Below, piece after piece: positions 45,101 through 57,115 of a stretch of 64,000 bases of DNA; the stretch's first letter is position 1; every line of letters begins with the position of its first letter. The DNA lies in contig OZ023197.1 in NCBI GenBank assembly GCA_963995505.1, positions 12,398,475-12,462,474 on the forward strand, in the 5' to 3' direction. The notes beneath the pieces are model-generated. The model made no database searches, had not been told where the DNA came from, and saw only the letters and a list, made by a program, of their open reading frames with translations. Both the position numbers and the translations under genes were made by a program. The stretch comes from Hypericum androsaemum (lineage: Eukaryota > Streptophyta > Magnoliopsida > Malpighiales > Hypericaceae).

Positions 45101-48100
45101 CAATGACACGAATAGCGCGCAGCCTACCATCGGCAAGGTTCTTCTGGAAATGAGGGGCATGTTTATGACTGAGAAGTGGTATTGGATCTCTATTGGTGCA
45201 CTCCTGGCGTACTCTTTCCTATTCAACATCCTGTTCGTAGCTGCTCTGACATACCTGGATCGTGAGTCGTCTATCCGGCCGAGATTTTAGATTCGATGTT
45301 CTAAAGTAGGAACAATGCCTTCAGTTTGACAATGTGTTGAAACACAATGCAGCTTTGGGAGACACCAAGTCGATTCTAGCAGACGAAGACGAGAGTAAGA
45401 AGTCATCCGGACAACAGAAGACGAAGTCCATCGAAATGACCACTACATCTGCTGGTTCTATGGCTGCAGGAAACGAGAGTTCGGCTATGGCAGCAGAGCA
45501 GGCATCATCGAAACGAGGAATGGTGCTACCGTTCCAGCCCTTATCGCTCGCCTTTAACTGTGTGAACTACTTCGTTGATATGCCGGCCGTAAGTCCATTT
45601 TCAGATGGAAGATGTTCTGCTTGTGTCTGATGAATTAGGAGATCTTGTTGCTGATGGTCTTGCATTTATCAGGAAATGAAAAGCCAAGGGATAGAAGAGG
45701 ATCGCCTTCAGCTACTACGAGACGTTAGCGGAGCTTTCAGGCCTGGTATCCTAACAGCATTGGTTGGTGTAAGTGGCGCGGGGAAGACTACATTGATGGA
45801 TGTTCTTGCCGGAAGGAAAACTGGAGGGTACATTGAAGGAGAGATCAGCATTTCCGGCTACCCGAAGAAGCAGGAAACGTTTGCTCGGGTTAGCGGTTAC
45901 TGTGAACAGAATGACATCCATTCGCCACATGTTACTGTCTATGAATCCCTCATCTACTCGGCCTGGCTGCGCCTCGCCAAGGACATCAACGAAGGGACTC
46001 GAAAGGTAATTGAAGTATTCGACAATGACAAGAAAGAAGCGAAGGAACTCGCATTTTCCGCATCTGCAGCAATGTGTCTCATTGATGATAGTGTTTTCTT
46101 GTTATAGATGTTTGTGGAAGAAATCATGGAGTTGGTTGAGCTTACGCCATTGAGGGACTCGATAGTAGGCCTTCCGGGAGTGGACGGTCTTTCGACAGAG
46201 CAGAGAAAGAGGCTCACCATAGCCGTAGAGTTGGTAGCTAACCCATCCATCATATTCATGGATGAGCCAACATCAGGCCTCGACGCAAGAGCTGCTGCAA
46301 TTGTCATGCGCACGGTGAGGAATACGGTGGATACCGGCCGAACTGTCGTCTGTACCATCCACCAACCAAGCATAGACATCTTCGAAGCGTTTGACGAGGT
46401 AGGCGAATCCCGAAAGACAGATGCCTTAAGGCCTGATTCCATTTCAAGCAACTCACAGCTGTCTTACTTGATGCCACTTCATCTGCAGCTACTTCTGATG
46501 AAGAGAGGAGGGCAGGTGACTTACGCAGGACCCCTCGGCCGCCATTCCCACAAGCTGATAGAGTACTTTCAAGTGAGTACCAGTTACACATCTTCTGTTA
46601 CTTTCAGGTTCTAAAATCTCTGGCAATTGTTCTGGTTCAAATCTCCAAAAAATTTCAGGCTGTTCCCGGAGTTCCTACGATCAAAGATCGGTATAATCCT
46701 GCTACGTGGATGCTCGAAATCAGTTCTCCCGCGATGGAGACCCAGCTGAATGTTGACTTTGCAGAAATCTTTGCCAATTCTGAACTCTATCAGTAAGAAC
46801 TTTACAACTTCAAACTGAAGATTTTCCTCAGAATCCTTCGAAATGATTAGTCTTATACCCGATCTTGCTTTGCTTGCAGACGGAACCAAGAACTCATCAA
46901 GGAACTAAGCACTCCGGGACCGGGATCCAAGGACCTCTACTTCCCAACGCAATACTCTCAAGACTTTTTAACTCAATGCAAAGCTTGCTTCTTGAAGCAG
47001 AAATGGTCCTACTGGAAGAACCCGCGATACAATGCCATCCGAATGTTCATGACAGTAGCCGTCGGCATCATATTCGGACTCATTTTCTGGGACAAAGGAC
47101 AGAAAATGTAAGTTCCATCACTAGTTCTTCTGCTCCCATCATTCAAATACCAGACAGTCCATGTTACCGAGCTGACGCATTTCAAATTTCTGATAAAAAC
47201 AGACAGAGAGAACAAGATCTACTGAACCTGCTTGGAGCGATGTACTCTTCTGTCATGTTCCTTGGAGCAACTAACACATCCGCTGTCATGTCCATAGTCG
47301 GGATCGAAAGAACAGTCTTCTACCGCGAAAAAGCAGCAGGGATGTACTCCGAAATGCCTTACGCAATTGCTCAGGTAAACTGAATCCTACGCTTCCATAC
47401 CAATCCAAATTCCTACACTTCATCAATGAATACAAACCATTGACATACTCTCTCTTGCAGGTGGCAATAGAGGCAATCTATGTTGCCATCCAGACAATTG
47501 TCTATAGCATATTGCTCTACGTGATGATCGGGTTCCCTTGGCAAGTAACCAACTTCCTGTGGTACTACTACTTCATCTACATGTGCTTCATGTACTTCAC
47601 CCTATACGGAATGATGCTTCTGGCTCTCACCCCGGGCCACCAGATTGCTGCCATTGTCATGTCATTCTTCCTCAACTTCTGGAACCTCTTCTCCGGCTTC
47701 CTTATCCCGAGAACGGTAAGTTCCTATTCGACCAACGAGAATGAACCCTCATAAGTTTGCTCCTCTAGTAATCAATGCGGGGTTCTCAACGCACCTTCTA
47801 AAACGAGGCCTATCAGGCCGAAATTCGCACCGATTTGACTTTGCTGAGTCCTAACACCTTTATACCAACAACATTGCAGATGATGCCAGTGTGGTGGAGA
47901 TGGTACTACTGGGGCTCACCAGTGGCATGGACCATCTATGGACTGGTGACCTCACAAATTGGCAACATAGATGCGCAAGTCGAGATCCCCGGACAAGGGT
48001 TGGTGCAAGTGAAGGACTTCCTCAAGGGCTACCTGGGGTTCGAGTACGACTTCCTCGGAACAGTTGCAGCTGCTCATGTGGGTTGGAACCTGCTCTTCTT

Positions 48101-48149
48101 GTTTGTCTTTGTCTATGGGATCAAGTTCCTCAACTTCCAGAGAAGATAA
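42153..48149 (+). CDS. Full-size ABCG (PDR-type) ABC transporter
   Basis: Eighteen exons encode 1473 residues in the reverse NBD-TMD-NBD-TMD order of PDR proteins. NBD1 has Walker A GPPGSGKT (213-220), signature ISGGQKKR (352-359) and Walker B VFFMDE (372-377). NBD2 has Walker A GVSGAGKT (917-924), the degenerate signature LSTEQRKR (1024-1031) and Walker B IIFMDEP (1044-1050). PDR marks such as [10 protein letters not shown], the [18 protein letters not shown]-terminal motif and the C-terminal half ending [15 protein letters not shown] ([11 protein letters not shown]) are present. Members sit in the plasma membrane and export terpenoids, phenolics, hormones or waxes; the substrate here is unknown. 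The N-terminus is Ser/Arg-rich ([20 protein letters not shown]). All exon phases close, so the gene looks functional. The start at 42153 was chosen on family resemblance. Confidence 0.95.
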
Positions 48150-49178
48150 GAAAGGAAGACAACAAGTGACTTAGCCTACGAGAAGGATGTGTCTAGGAGG
48201 AACTGGTCTTAAGATGAACTTTGTCCATAAATGTCAATAAGTTGCAATTCTGGGATCATGCTCCTTGTATATTTTTTTCCTTCGTTCATAAGTGTGATGT
48301 TTGATTCTTTGGTTTAATACATCAAATCTCCAAACTTACATCTCTTTTTCTTTATAGAGTAAGTCTCTTAGTAATCGAAGGTTCTAAACAATATTTTTTG
48401 TTATACAATCTCTGTGGTGTCCCTTTCCGGCCTATCATATCACAGACAATAACTAATCCAAGATCGAACATAGTAGAGTGCGGCTTTCTCAAATGTGTGC
48501 TTCCCATTCATAAGTTTCGAGTTCAGGAAAAGTATCACAGAGTTGCTCTGAAAATCGTTCACCCTGGAGATCCTCCTAAGAGGGCCATTATACCTATGTG
48601 AACCACTTTGGAAGCAACGAGAATTTAGGAGCTTCCTAGGGAGAGACATTTGACTATGTTCAAACACGACGACAAAGGAGAGGACTTTGCCATATTAGGA
48701 CATGTCATGTTTCAGGAGAATCATGGAGCCAACATGCCAGTTTCTGTCTGATCAGATTTCTATCGGGCATCTTAGATTCTGCCCAACTAAGACGCCAAAT
48801 TACAAGTTAAACATTACCATTCACCGTAACATTGTTTTTCGACTTCTATCGGGTCCTATTTAAAGAACAGTTTTATTGGTAATATCCCGAGTTAGTTGCT
48901 TAGAGAAGGTTGACTCTATAGCCAAGTGAGAAAGCATCATCTCCTTTGTGCTCAGAACAATGGCAATTTGCTAATTGGAATTCATTCAAGAAACACAGAA
49001 CCTTACAAGCCAATTGCAACGTCTTCAATTCTCTGTTTAGGCCATAATGACACACACGTTCTATATGGAAGTACTGACTATTTAAAGACCGAGTTTGGCA
49101 ATATGCTACATCACAAACCTGGGTATGAGTTCTGCACAAAACACACAACAATCGGATGTCCGGTCTCAGTCAATGGTG
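48150..49178. other. Convergent 3' region between ABCG and XS-domain genes
   Basis: Holds the 3' ends of both genes (+ and - strand). No further gene or repeat is recognised. Confidence 0.5.
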
Positions 49179-52100
49179 TCACATGTCGCTCCTTTTAACC
49201 GGTGCATCCGCCAACTCCTGGATCTCCTTCTTGCTCTTTATCGATATCCGCTGCTTGGTATGGGAGTCGAGTTTGTCCAAGTCATCGGCAATCCCCAGGT
49301 ACCCATAAAGAAGCTGCTCCATGATCTTGTCTCCTTGAGTTCCGGTATCTACGTTGCTACTGCTGCTGCTTGTACCGGATAAGTCTCGGTGAAATTCGAC
49401 CCTCCCTCGGTTATTGTCAGAAAAGTACTTGTGGATCCTCTCTGCGCTACTTAGTCCAGTAAAAGTGCCCAAGAACGTCAGTAATATGATACTCTGGTCA
49501 GCTGGTTTGCCCAACGCAACCTTCATTTTCCCATCCACGAACCCTTTTCCTATAATTGAAAACAACGGCAGTGTGTCAGCGAAATCCCAGAGAAGCCTAT
49601 CGGCCTTGAAGTACGATCCCAAATCCTTTGCAGAGTTTATTTAGTCAACAGTTAGCCTTCACATAAATATAGAGGGGCTAGAAATTCTTTTTGAATGCAT
49701 TTCCAAGTGATCATAGATCAGCAGGCAGGTAGAAATGGATCTATTTCAATGGGTCTCACCTCTGAGAAAAGATGCAACCATCTCGATGGGTACAACTTTC
49801 TGGCTTTCCGGATTGTTATTTGACATGGAAATGTTGTGGATGATAACTAGCGGAGACCAGAGAATCAGGTCCTCCTTCTGAGCAAGAGCTTCTGGATCAG
49901 GTAGAACCTCGGGAACCCATGTTATGGTATCACAAGGAACACGTGTGTTCCATCCCATCAAAACACATATTGCTTTGTGAAGACCTAAGTGCTTCGCTCT
50001 TAAACCTACCTTGTGAGACATAAATGCATGTGTAACCAGGCGCTGAGTGTCCAGGAACTCCTTTGATAACCTGTCAGTGTGTTTGAAATGAGTAAGAAAT
50101 GCAACACTCGCGAAGTTACACATCACGGAATGATGTCGACATAGAACCGGTTCATGGAAGAAACTAAACTACGATAAAGAATGATTGCACAATTAACATC
50201 AACAATATGGCAGGCGCCAACATTATCATGCAAACAAAATGATGCAGCAAGAAAGTGATTTATTTTTTTCCACTATTAGCGAGAAAGGTACCAGAGCATT
50301 TTCGAGAATCACTTGCCTGATAATTTTCTAGAGAAGAAACCAGAAAGTTCGTCAAGAATCATGAAAATATAATCATTCTCAAGTGCATATTGAAGAAACA
50401 AGGAAAACAAACCTTCTACTGCACACAATGCAGAACAAACTACCGGCTTTTCCTTGCTCCTTGTATCTTTTCTGGAGGGACGGATACAAATTCAAGCTTT
50501 TGGAGTATGTTAAGAAGGCTTCATTGACCAGCTTCTTGAATTCCTCCGATTCTTCAGGTGGCTCAGTTGCGAAACCTTCTGGTGCACCATCACCATCGAC
50601 ACCTACATTTTCAATGTAACTATCGGTACTCTGAATAATCTTCTGCTGTCTATGAAGACCGGTTCCTTTAGTCTGATGTGATTTGTTCCACCTTAAAGAA
50701 CCTGATTTATGTTGGCTATTCATAAAATTAACTCCCAATTTATAATGTTTTTCTGGATTCCTCCGTTGATATGTCGGAGAATCACGAGATTTGAACCGAA
50801 CTTCAGATGATGAATCCCTTGGTCGGTTTGGCTCATCATACATCCTTCCCTTTGAGTATCTCAACGAGTAAGACCTATCATGCCTTGAAGAGTCTGGTGC
50901 ATCTACATATTCATCAATCCACCCATTATCATAAGGATCCTCACATTCTCTCGCTATAATTGAATCTCTGGAAAAGATAGTTCCTGTATCATGTTGACCA
51001 ACATCTCCTTCCATGGAATAATTTCTGTTAGGAATTGTATCTGGTGGATTGTACATCATGGCTATCTCCTCCATTCTCTGCCTCTTGGGAGCTCTAAGAG
51101 ATTCCAAATTATCACGCATGGGCATGTCTCGCAATCTATTCTTTGAATATTGAGAGCCAGCATCTCTCCTAAACCCATAACCCGGTCTCAAGTGAAAAAA
51201 TTGGCGATCTTCTGCAATCCCCGAATATAATGCTGGGATATCTTGCGACTCGTTGATCCCACCCTCCATTTGATAGTATTCAGAGGATGGATGTTCACCT
51301 TTACGCATTGGTGAGTATATCCCACATTCATCAAGGCTCTCTAGTGCTGCCTCCTGACGTAAATCAGGATGTATTCGGTCAGTATTTGCTCTCATATTCC
51401 GCAAAGAACCTCCAGCACGATCAATCCTGTCTTCAACAGGATGCATAACAATCGATCCAAAAGATTCCTCATGTTCATGATCTCCACAAACGTGCTCATA
51501 GTCCAGCTGAGCACGTGGATGCATAACTCGTCTGCTTATATCTTCAGAAGGATAAACGTCATCATCAGAGACATGTTCCCGTGATTCATGGTCAAGATAC
51601 TCATCATACTTATATCTGATAGACCTGCAGTTGCTGTTTAGATCACTTCTTATAAGTCTCTTACCGGTTCCAATATCTCTTAAAAAATTTCTTGGATCAC
51701 GATTGTTATAATCCTCAGATTCCGTGAACTCCACACTGTTCCTTGAATAATCCAGTGAGGCAGGTAACGGTATACCCTCCTCATGTGAACTTGTATACTC
51801 ACATCTCAAGACTCGTGAAGATGAACAAGGGAAATCATCATCTCGAGTTACACGCGCAAAATTCTTAGAATATGATGCTGGTACTGGTATTTCATTATGA
51901 AACTTCCGGTGATCACCAGTTGTCCGATAGCTAACTTTCTCAAAATGACTAGGTTCTTGATACCTAATTTTTGCATGCTCAATTGAATCCAGACGTGATG
52001 GGTTCACTTCTTCTAAAGGTTCTTGGCGATGAAATCTCTCATGTTCCCTAAACCGAAATTGCTCATGCTCCATAGAATCCCGATAACAAAGTCTCTCGGG

Positions 52101-52820
52101 TTCATCATTCTCCTGGTAACGGAATCTCTTTTGTTCAACAGCATCCCTAAACTGGAGTTCCTCGTGCTCAATTGATTCCCGATAACATGATTTCTCACGC
52201 CTAGCCTCAGGACAAGAAGGATTGTCATTCTCAAACTGTCGGAACTCTCTACTACGAGACACCCATGGTACAGAAGCATCATCGTCTCCATAACTTGACG
52301 TAGGAGCCATCTGCCGAGGGACCATGTGAGATCTGCTAGTCATCCCATCCTCCATGTGCAATGACTTCTGCTCCCGTATTCCACGCACACTGTGGATGCC
52401 ACTCTGAACATAGTCCTCATTGTTTACTCTAGAAGCTGCACCATGATACTCATGCCTGTACATAGACTCTGCTCTGCTGCTTCTAGGATTCTCATACTCC
52501 ATATACTCAACATAGCCATCTTTTTTTGGATCGTCAAGATAAGTCCTCTCACGCTCCAGAAACTGCTGAGGCGATCCCTGTCGGGCCTTCCCCCTTCGGG
52601 CTGCACCCAAATGCCATCCATATTCTCTCCTCTCACTTGGACCGCCCGTGCCCTCATGAAGCGCCACCTTTCCAGAGCCCTCAATCTGACGACGAGGACT
52701 CACCTCAGGACGAGACCTGGGGTTCCCCATTGACCCCTGCTTGGTTCCAAATCTTTGTTGTCTACGCAGCCTCGAAGGTGGGGATACCGCCCCATGATCC
52801 TCACCCCTCCTTGATTGCAT
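49179..52820 (-). CDS. XS-domain protein with zf-XS zinc finger and long charged N-terminus
   Basis: Three exons on the minus strand (50413-52820, 49760-50070, 49179-49549) give 1029 residues. The first ~790 are low-complexity, Arg/Glu/Ser/Tyr-rich, with degenerate internal repeats (CYRESIEHEE, CYRDSMEHEQ, RLDSIEHAK). Then comes a zf-XS finger (FCIVCSRR...HAFMSH) and an XS domain with GLRAKHLGLHKAICVLMGWNT, TWVPEVLPDPEALAQKEDLILWSPLVIIHNISMSN and KPADQSIILLTFLGTFTGL. The C-terminus is Ser/Asp/Lys-rich. XS domains occur in SGS3 and IDN2/FDM proteins, where they bind RNA in small-RNA pathways. This member lacks the usual coiled coil and XH domain, so it is of the SGS3-unlike, long-N-terminus group. 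Its specific role is unknown. Confidence 0.88.
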
Positions 52821-52954
52821 CTCTTAACTTCCCACCTTTGCACTTAACAACCAGATACTAAACCATCAACTCCCAAACCAAAAACCAACTTTCAGGTCAT
52901 CTAAAAGCACCTACTAACAGCACTATTCAGTCCCCATTAGATGTGCAAAACCTT

Positions 52955-53521
52955 AGAACTAATAAACCTCTAACCCAGTAAAGCTCCTTCCTTTATATAC
53001 CCCAATATCCTAAAAACCACCTCAAATTTTCCGCCTTTCTAAACAATTTTACCTACTAACAGCACTTATAATCCCACATAGAAGTACAAAACCTCAAAAA
53101 CAAAGAATACCCAGTAAAGCTCCTTCTTTGTATAGACCAATTTCCTATAACCACCTCAAATTCTGATCTGAGCAAAACCCAGAAAGGAATTTCCCACCTG
53201 GACGACTAAACAAGCAGTGTTCCAACAAGTTACTTGACAAGTTACTAACCCAGTAAAGCTCCTTCCTTTCTGCAACCCAATTTTCCAAATCTACCTCAGA
53301 TTGTAATCTGAGCAAAACCCAGAAAGAATTCCCCACCTTTATGACCAAACAAGCAATTTTCCAACAAGTTACTTGACAAGTTCCTAACCAAGTAAAGCTC
53401 CTTCCTTTCTGCAACCCAATTTTCCAAATCTACCTCAGATTGTAATCTGAGCAAAACCCAGAAAGAATTCTCCGCCTTTATGACCAAACATGCAGTGTTC
53501 CGACAAGTTACTTAACAAAGC
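52955..53521. repeat. Four-unit tandem repeat, period 139 bp, upstream of the XS-domain gene
   Basis: The motif GTAAAGCTCCTTC recurs at 52978, 53114, 53253 and 53392, spacings of 136, 139 and 139 bases. The last two units share almost all bases (CTGCAACCCAATTTTCC, CAGATTGTAATCTGAGC). The array lies 150-700 bases before the minus-strand start codon, in the promoter or leader. Each unit includes the short palindrome CAGATTGTAATCTG. Confidence 0.92.
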
Positions 53522-53842
53522 AGAAAGGTCAAACCTTTGTTGGAACCACCACCACCCCTAAAAACCCCAACCATCTTTCCAGTTTGGTCCTTCCAATTGA
53601 GCTAATAGTGGATCGAATAGCTTAAACCCTGATTCTTTGGACCTCTTCCCCAGCGTTTAGATTGGTAATATTGGGAGAATTACGATGGCTGCAGAACTTG
53701 GAGATGAAAAAGGAGACGGGTTTCGATTGAAACGAGGGGGATGAGCTAGGTAGCCTACTTGTCTCGGTGATCTTTTGCGTTGTACACTTTTTCCTCTTTT
53801 TTTCTGTTTATTACCCAGGTAGAAATTGATTAAAGGCTTTTT

Positions 53843-54238
53843 GTAGTTTTTAAAATACGGATTTTGGTAGGACCTGATTTTTGTCTGTTTTTTGGTTCGA
53901 TCGATCAAATTATAAGTCGGATCAGAACTTTTTATTAATCTTTTACTATTATTCGAATAATATATGGATCAAATATTCAAAATTTACATTTTATAAATAT
54001 CAACCAATTTATAACATATAAATTCAATTTTTCTTTGTTGATTTAGAGAAATCGAACATATGATAAGACTCTTTTTTTTAATTTTTGCTTATTTGGACAA
54101 AATCTAGTCAATCAGGCTGTCTGAATCAAAAAAAAGTATGAACTGCCCGGTCCGACCGGAGGACGTATAAACACTAAAAACGACCAGCTTTCTTGATCAA
54201 TTCACATCCGATTGGTCGGACTGTATTTTTAAAACTAC
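53843..54238. mobile_element. MITE-like element with GTAGTTTTTAAAATAC ends
   Basis: The left end GTAGTTTTTAAAATACGG and right end CTGTATTTTTAAAACTAC are imperfect complements, with inner GGTCGGAC/GGTAGGACC-type motifs similar to the hAT-like element at 36017. I could not find a convincing target duplication, so the borders are approximate. Confidence 0.5.
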
Positions 54239-54351
54239 GTTTTTCTTGTTTTTTTTTTGGAAAAAGTGCTTTACAGTATACCATAATTTCACCAATTTCG
54301 TATTTAGGATTTCTGATTTAAAATTTTTAATTCAATCCATGTAATTTTTTA

Positions 54352-55253
54352 GGGCAAATTACCCTCACATCCCTGAGGTTTGGTCACCCTCCCCCTAGGG
54401 TCCCTGACTTTTGGAAAAAGATTGTCCCGTCCCTAAGTTTTGACGATAATAAACTCTTGGGTCCCTGGCTGACGTCATCGACTCTTTTTTTCATTTTTGG
54501 TCATGGAAATGACCAAAATACCCTTAAATAAAAAATAAAAAAAAATTAATTAATGCCCAAGAACACAACCAATCATCGACGGTGACCATATTTGACGTCA
54601 AAGACGAAGCTCCTCCTACGCCGACGACACAACCAAAATAATAAGAACCATAATCATCATTAGAAAGCTTTGAACCTCAATTCCTTCTCCAGAGCTTCTC
54701 TCTCGTCGACAACCCCTCTCCCTTGTCGTCATTATCGGAGAAGAAGATGGAGGCGGAGAGGCCGAAGACCCAGAGGTCGTCATTATCGGAAAGGTTGGGG
54801 CAATTTTAATTGGATTTCTTGATCTAAATTTTTTGTTTTCTCGATCTGGAAACTCTGACTTGGTGCGTTGGATTCCGACGTCGACTTCTTCAATACCCTC
54901 CCCCTTCCGCTCCCGCCCGCTCCCCCCCCCCCCCCCCTCTCCCCCACGCTCCCGCTCCCCCCCCCCCCCCCCCCCCCCCCCGCTCCCCCCCTCCTCCCGC
55001 TCCCTCCCTCTCCCTCTCCCCCTCCCGCTCCCGCTCCCGCTCCGGGCCGTACGGCCTCCCGTCTTTTAACTTTTTTTTAAAGGGTATTTTGGTCATTTCC
55101 ATGACCAAAAATGAAAAAAAGAGTCGATGACGTCAGCCAGGGACCCGAGAGTCTATTATCGTCAAAACTTAGGGACGGGACAATCTTTTTCCAAAAGTCA
55201 GGGACCCTAGGGGGAGGGTGACCAAACCTCAGGGATGTGAGGGTAATTTGCCC
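54352..55253. mobile_element. Mutator-like element (TIR-MULE), 902 bp, non-autonomous
   Basis: Terminal inverted repeats of 174 bases (54352-54525 and 55080-55253) differ at about two positions. The flanks are a perfect 9-bp duplication, AATTTTTTA, at 54343-54351 and 55254-55262, the Mutator hallmark. The interior has no transposase. It holds a GC-richer stretch with a short ATG frame (from about 54746, MEAERPKTQRSSLSERLG), duplicated GTCGTCATTATCGGA (54725, 54776) and a long C-rich tract, possibly captured host sequence (Pack-MULE-like). The near-identical ends point to recent movement. Confidence 0.92.
54899..55045. repeat. C-rich low-complexity tract inside the Mutator-like element
   Basis: Two long C runs (about 54921-54938 and 54957-54980) and many CCCGCTC/CCCTCTCC units make the minus strand extremely G-rich, with ample capacity for G-quadruplexes. 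Proline-rich open frames read through it on the + strand are an effect of composition and should not be called genes. The exact run lengths may be unreliable in the assembly. Confidence 0.85.
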
Positions 55254-55966
55254 AATTTTTTATAGTAATCTGACTTGGCAACTGCCCAGCCATTTGGCAA
55301 TCACGCAGGCTGAAATTTCTCCAAAAACATGTCGTGCGACACCCGACATGGCTATTTCGTATTTTAAATTATTGATAACGTGTTGTGTATGAATTATCAA
55401 AATAGTCTAAAAACCAATATAATAAAACGTTTATTTTCTCTCCTTTCCAAAACCTATCCCACCATTACATCGCTTTCTTTGTTTATAACAGTTTTTCTCC
55501 AAATTGAAACCCTTGAATTGCAAATTCCGCTACGCTTCCGAGAAACTTAGCGGAGTCGATCATGGACCGGATTTTGATTTATACTTTATACCATCGATCT
55601 ATCGAAAAGACTAATCTAAATTTGAGACGGATTACATATTTGAAAATTTGCAAAATTAAAACAACTTCACATTAGTTGCTCTGATTAAAAATTTTTTTGT
55701 TGAATAATAGTTTGGCTCTTACTCCAATTTTTTGGTTAAACTAAATCTCTTATCCCACCAGAAATTTTCTGGTTCGTGGTGATCTTATCGTAGAAATTCT
55801 GTAATAGCAGGTTACCGTTCATCGGAATATTTTTATCTAGAAATAATAGATATGATTTTTATCTAACAGATAACATTGATTCAATGTCCAAGAGAGACAT
55901 TAACAAAACTATAATGTCTCAGACATAGTTTAAGTGACAAAAATTATGAGGGTTTGTATTTTATTA

Positions 55967-57106
55967 GGGCCTGGATTTGGCACAGGGAGAGAGGGGTTTC
56001 ATATACCAAACATGATTTAGTATGGTCCCTTGATCTTGATGACTAGGCGCGCGTCGGAAATCTGACGGTTGTAATTCGTATGGGCATTTTCATCTTTTAT
56101 CCACCCTCCTCTATTTTTTCCTTCTCTCCCCTCCCTGCCATATTTCTCTTTTGTCTTTTACCCCTCTCTCTCTTACTCCCTCATCTCTCTCTAATTAAAA
56201 ATTTATAGTTCCAGATCTTAGGCCGACGACGTTGCCACGAGCCCAACGCTGACCACCACTCCGACACCGACAAGGAGCAGACCGGAGTTCGATTGTGAAG
56301 AAGGGGCGACGGTGAGAAGCGGTCGAGGATTTCGGTTGGAGAGCCACAAGTTCTTACTCCGGAGTCTGATTGAGGTGATTCAATTTGTTGTGTAAAGCTG
56401 AGATGTAGATCTACAACTTTATAGTTTATGACTTCTCCAATTTCGAAGTGAAAGGATGTCGAAAGTACGTTTGAAGCCACAAGTCGATCGAGTTACGAAA
56501 ATATATTTCGGTTAGGGGACAACAAGTTTTTGGAGTCTGATTAAGATGATTCAAGTTGCTGTGCGAAGGTGAGATGTATATCTACAACTTTGTAGTTTAT
56601 GACTTCTCCAAATTCGGAGTGAAAAGACATCGAAAATATGTTTGAAGTCTAGTCGATCAGGTTAGAAGCTCAGGTTATGTCAAATGGCATGCCCAGATTA
56701 TGTCAAATGACATGTCAGATTAATATTGAATAAAATATAATTAATTAAATAATTAATCAAATAGTAGGTCCGATTATGATTAAATGGCATGCTTAGTTAC
56801 GTAAAATGGCACGCCCAATTATGTAAAACGGCATACCCGATTATGTAAAATGGCATGTCCAGTTACAATAATATTAATTAATACTTATAATAAAAAATTA
56901 AATAATTAGTTAAATAAGATATTATTTTGCTTTGTTTTAGTATAATATAAGAATAAAGACAAAAAAAATTAAAAAAGAGGCATGTGCACACTCTCCCAAC
57001 CCCCTCTCTTTTCTCCTTGTGCGTATCACTTTCCCCATTGTTGTTTGACTATTTTACCCCTCCTGGACGGTACAGGAAACAGCGATCATGTACCGAATCC
57101 AGGCCC
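55967..57106. mobile_element. Second Mutator-like element, 1140 bp, with 9-bp target duplication
   Basis: The ends GGGCCTGGATTTGGCAC and (complement of) GGGCCTGGATTCGGTAC match over about 20 bases. The flanks are a perfect 9-bp duplication, ATTTTATTA, at 55958-55966 and 57107-57115. The interior carries a 171-bp tandem duplication (56361 and 56532 are equivalent points) and a run of 22-bp units (56673-56870), but no transposase. The short inverted ends and 9-bp duplication suggest a non-autonomous MULE. Confidence 0.85.
56335..56870. repeat. Nested tandem repeats inside the second Mutator-like element
   Basis: Two copies of a ~171-bp unit (GGAGTCTGATTGAGGTGATT versus GGAGTCTGATTAAGATGATT, each followed by ATCTACAACTTT and GACTTCTCCAA) are followed by about six degenerate 22-bp units of the form ATTATGTAAAATGGCATGCC. 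The last four units (56778-56865) are directly adjacent. Confidence 0.85.
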
Positions 57107-57115
57107 ATTTTATTA

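Noticed and set aside
54833..55080. Proline-rich open frames across the C-rich tract
   Set aside because: They are forced by base composition, lie inside a transposon, and occur in two overlapping frames at once.
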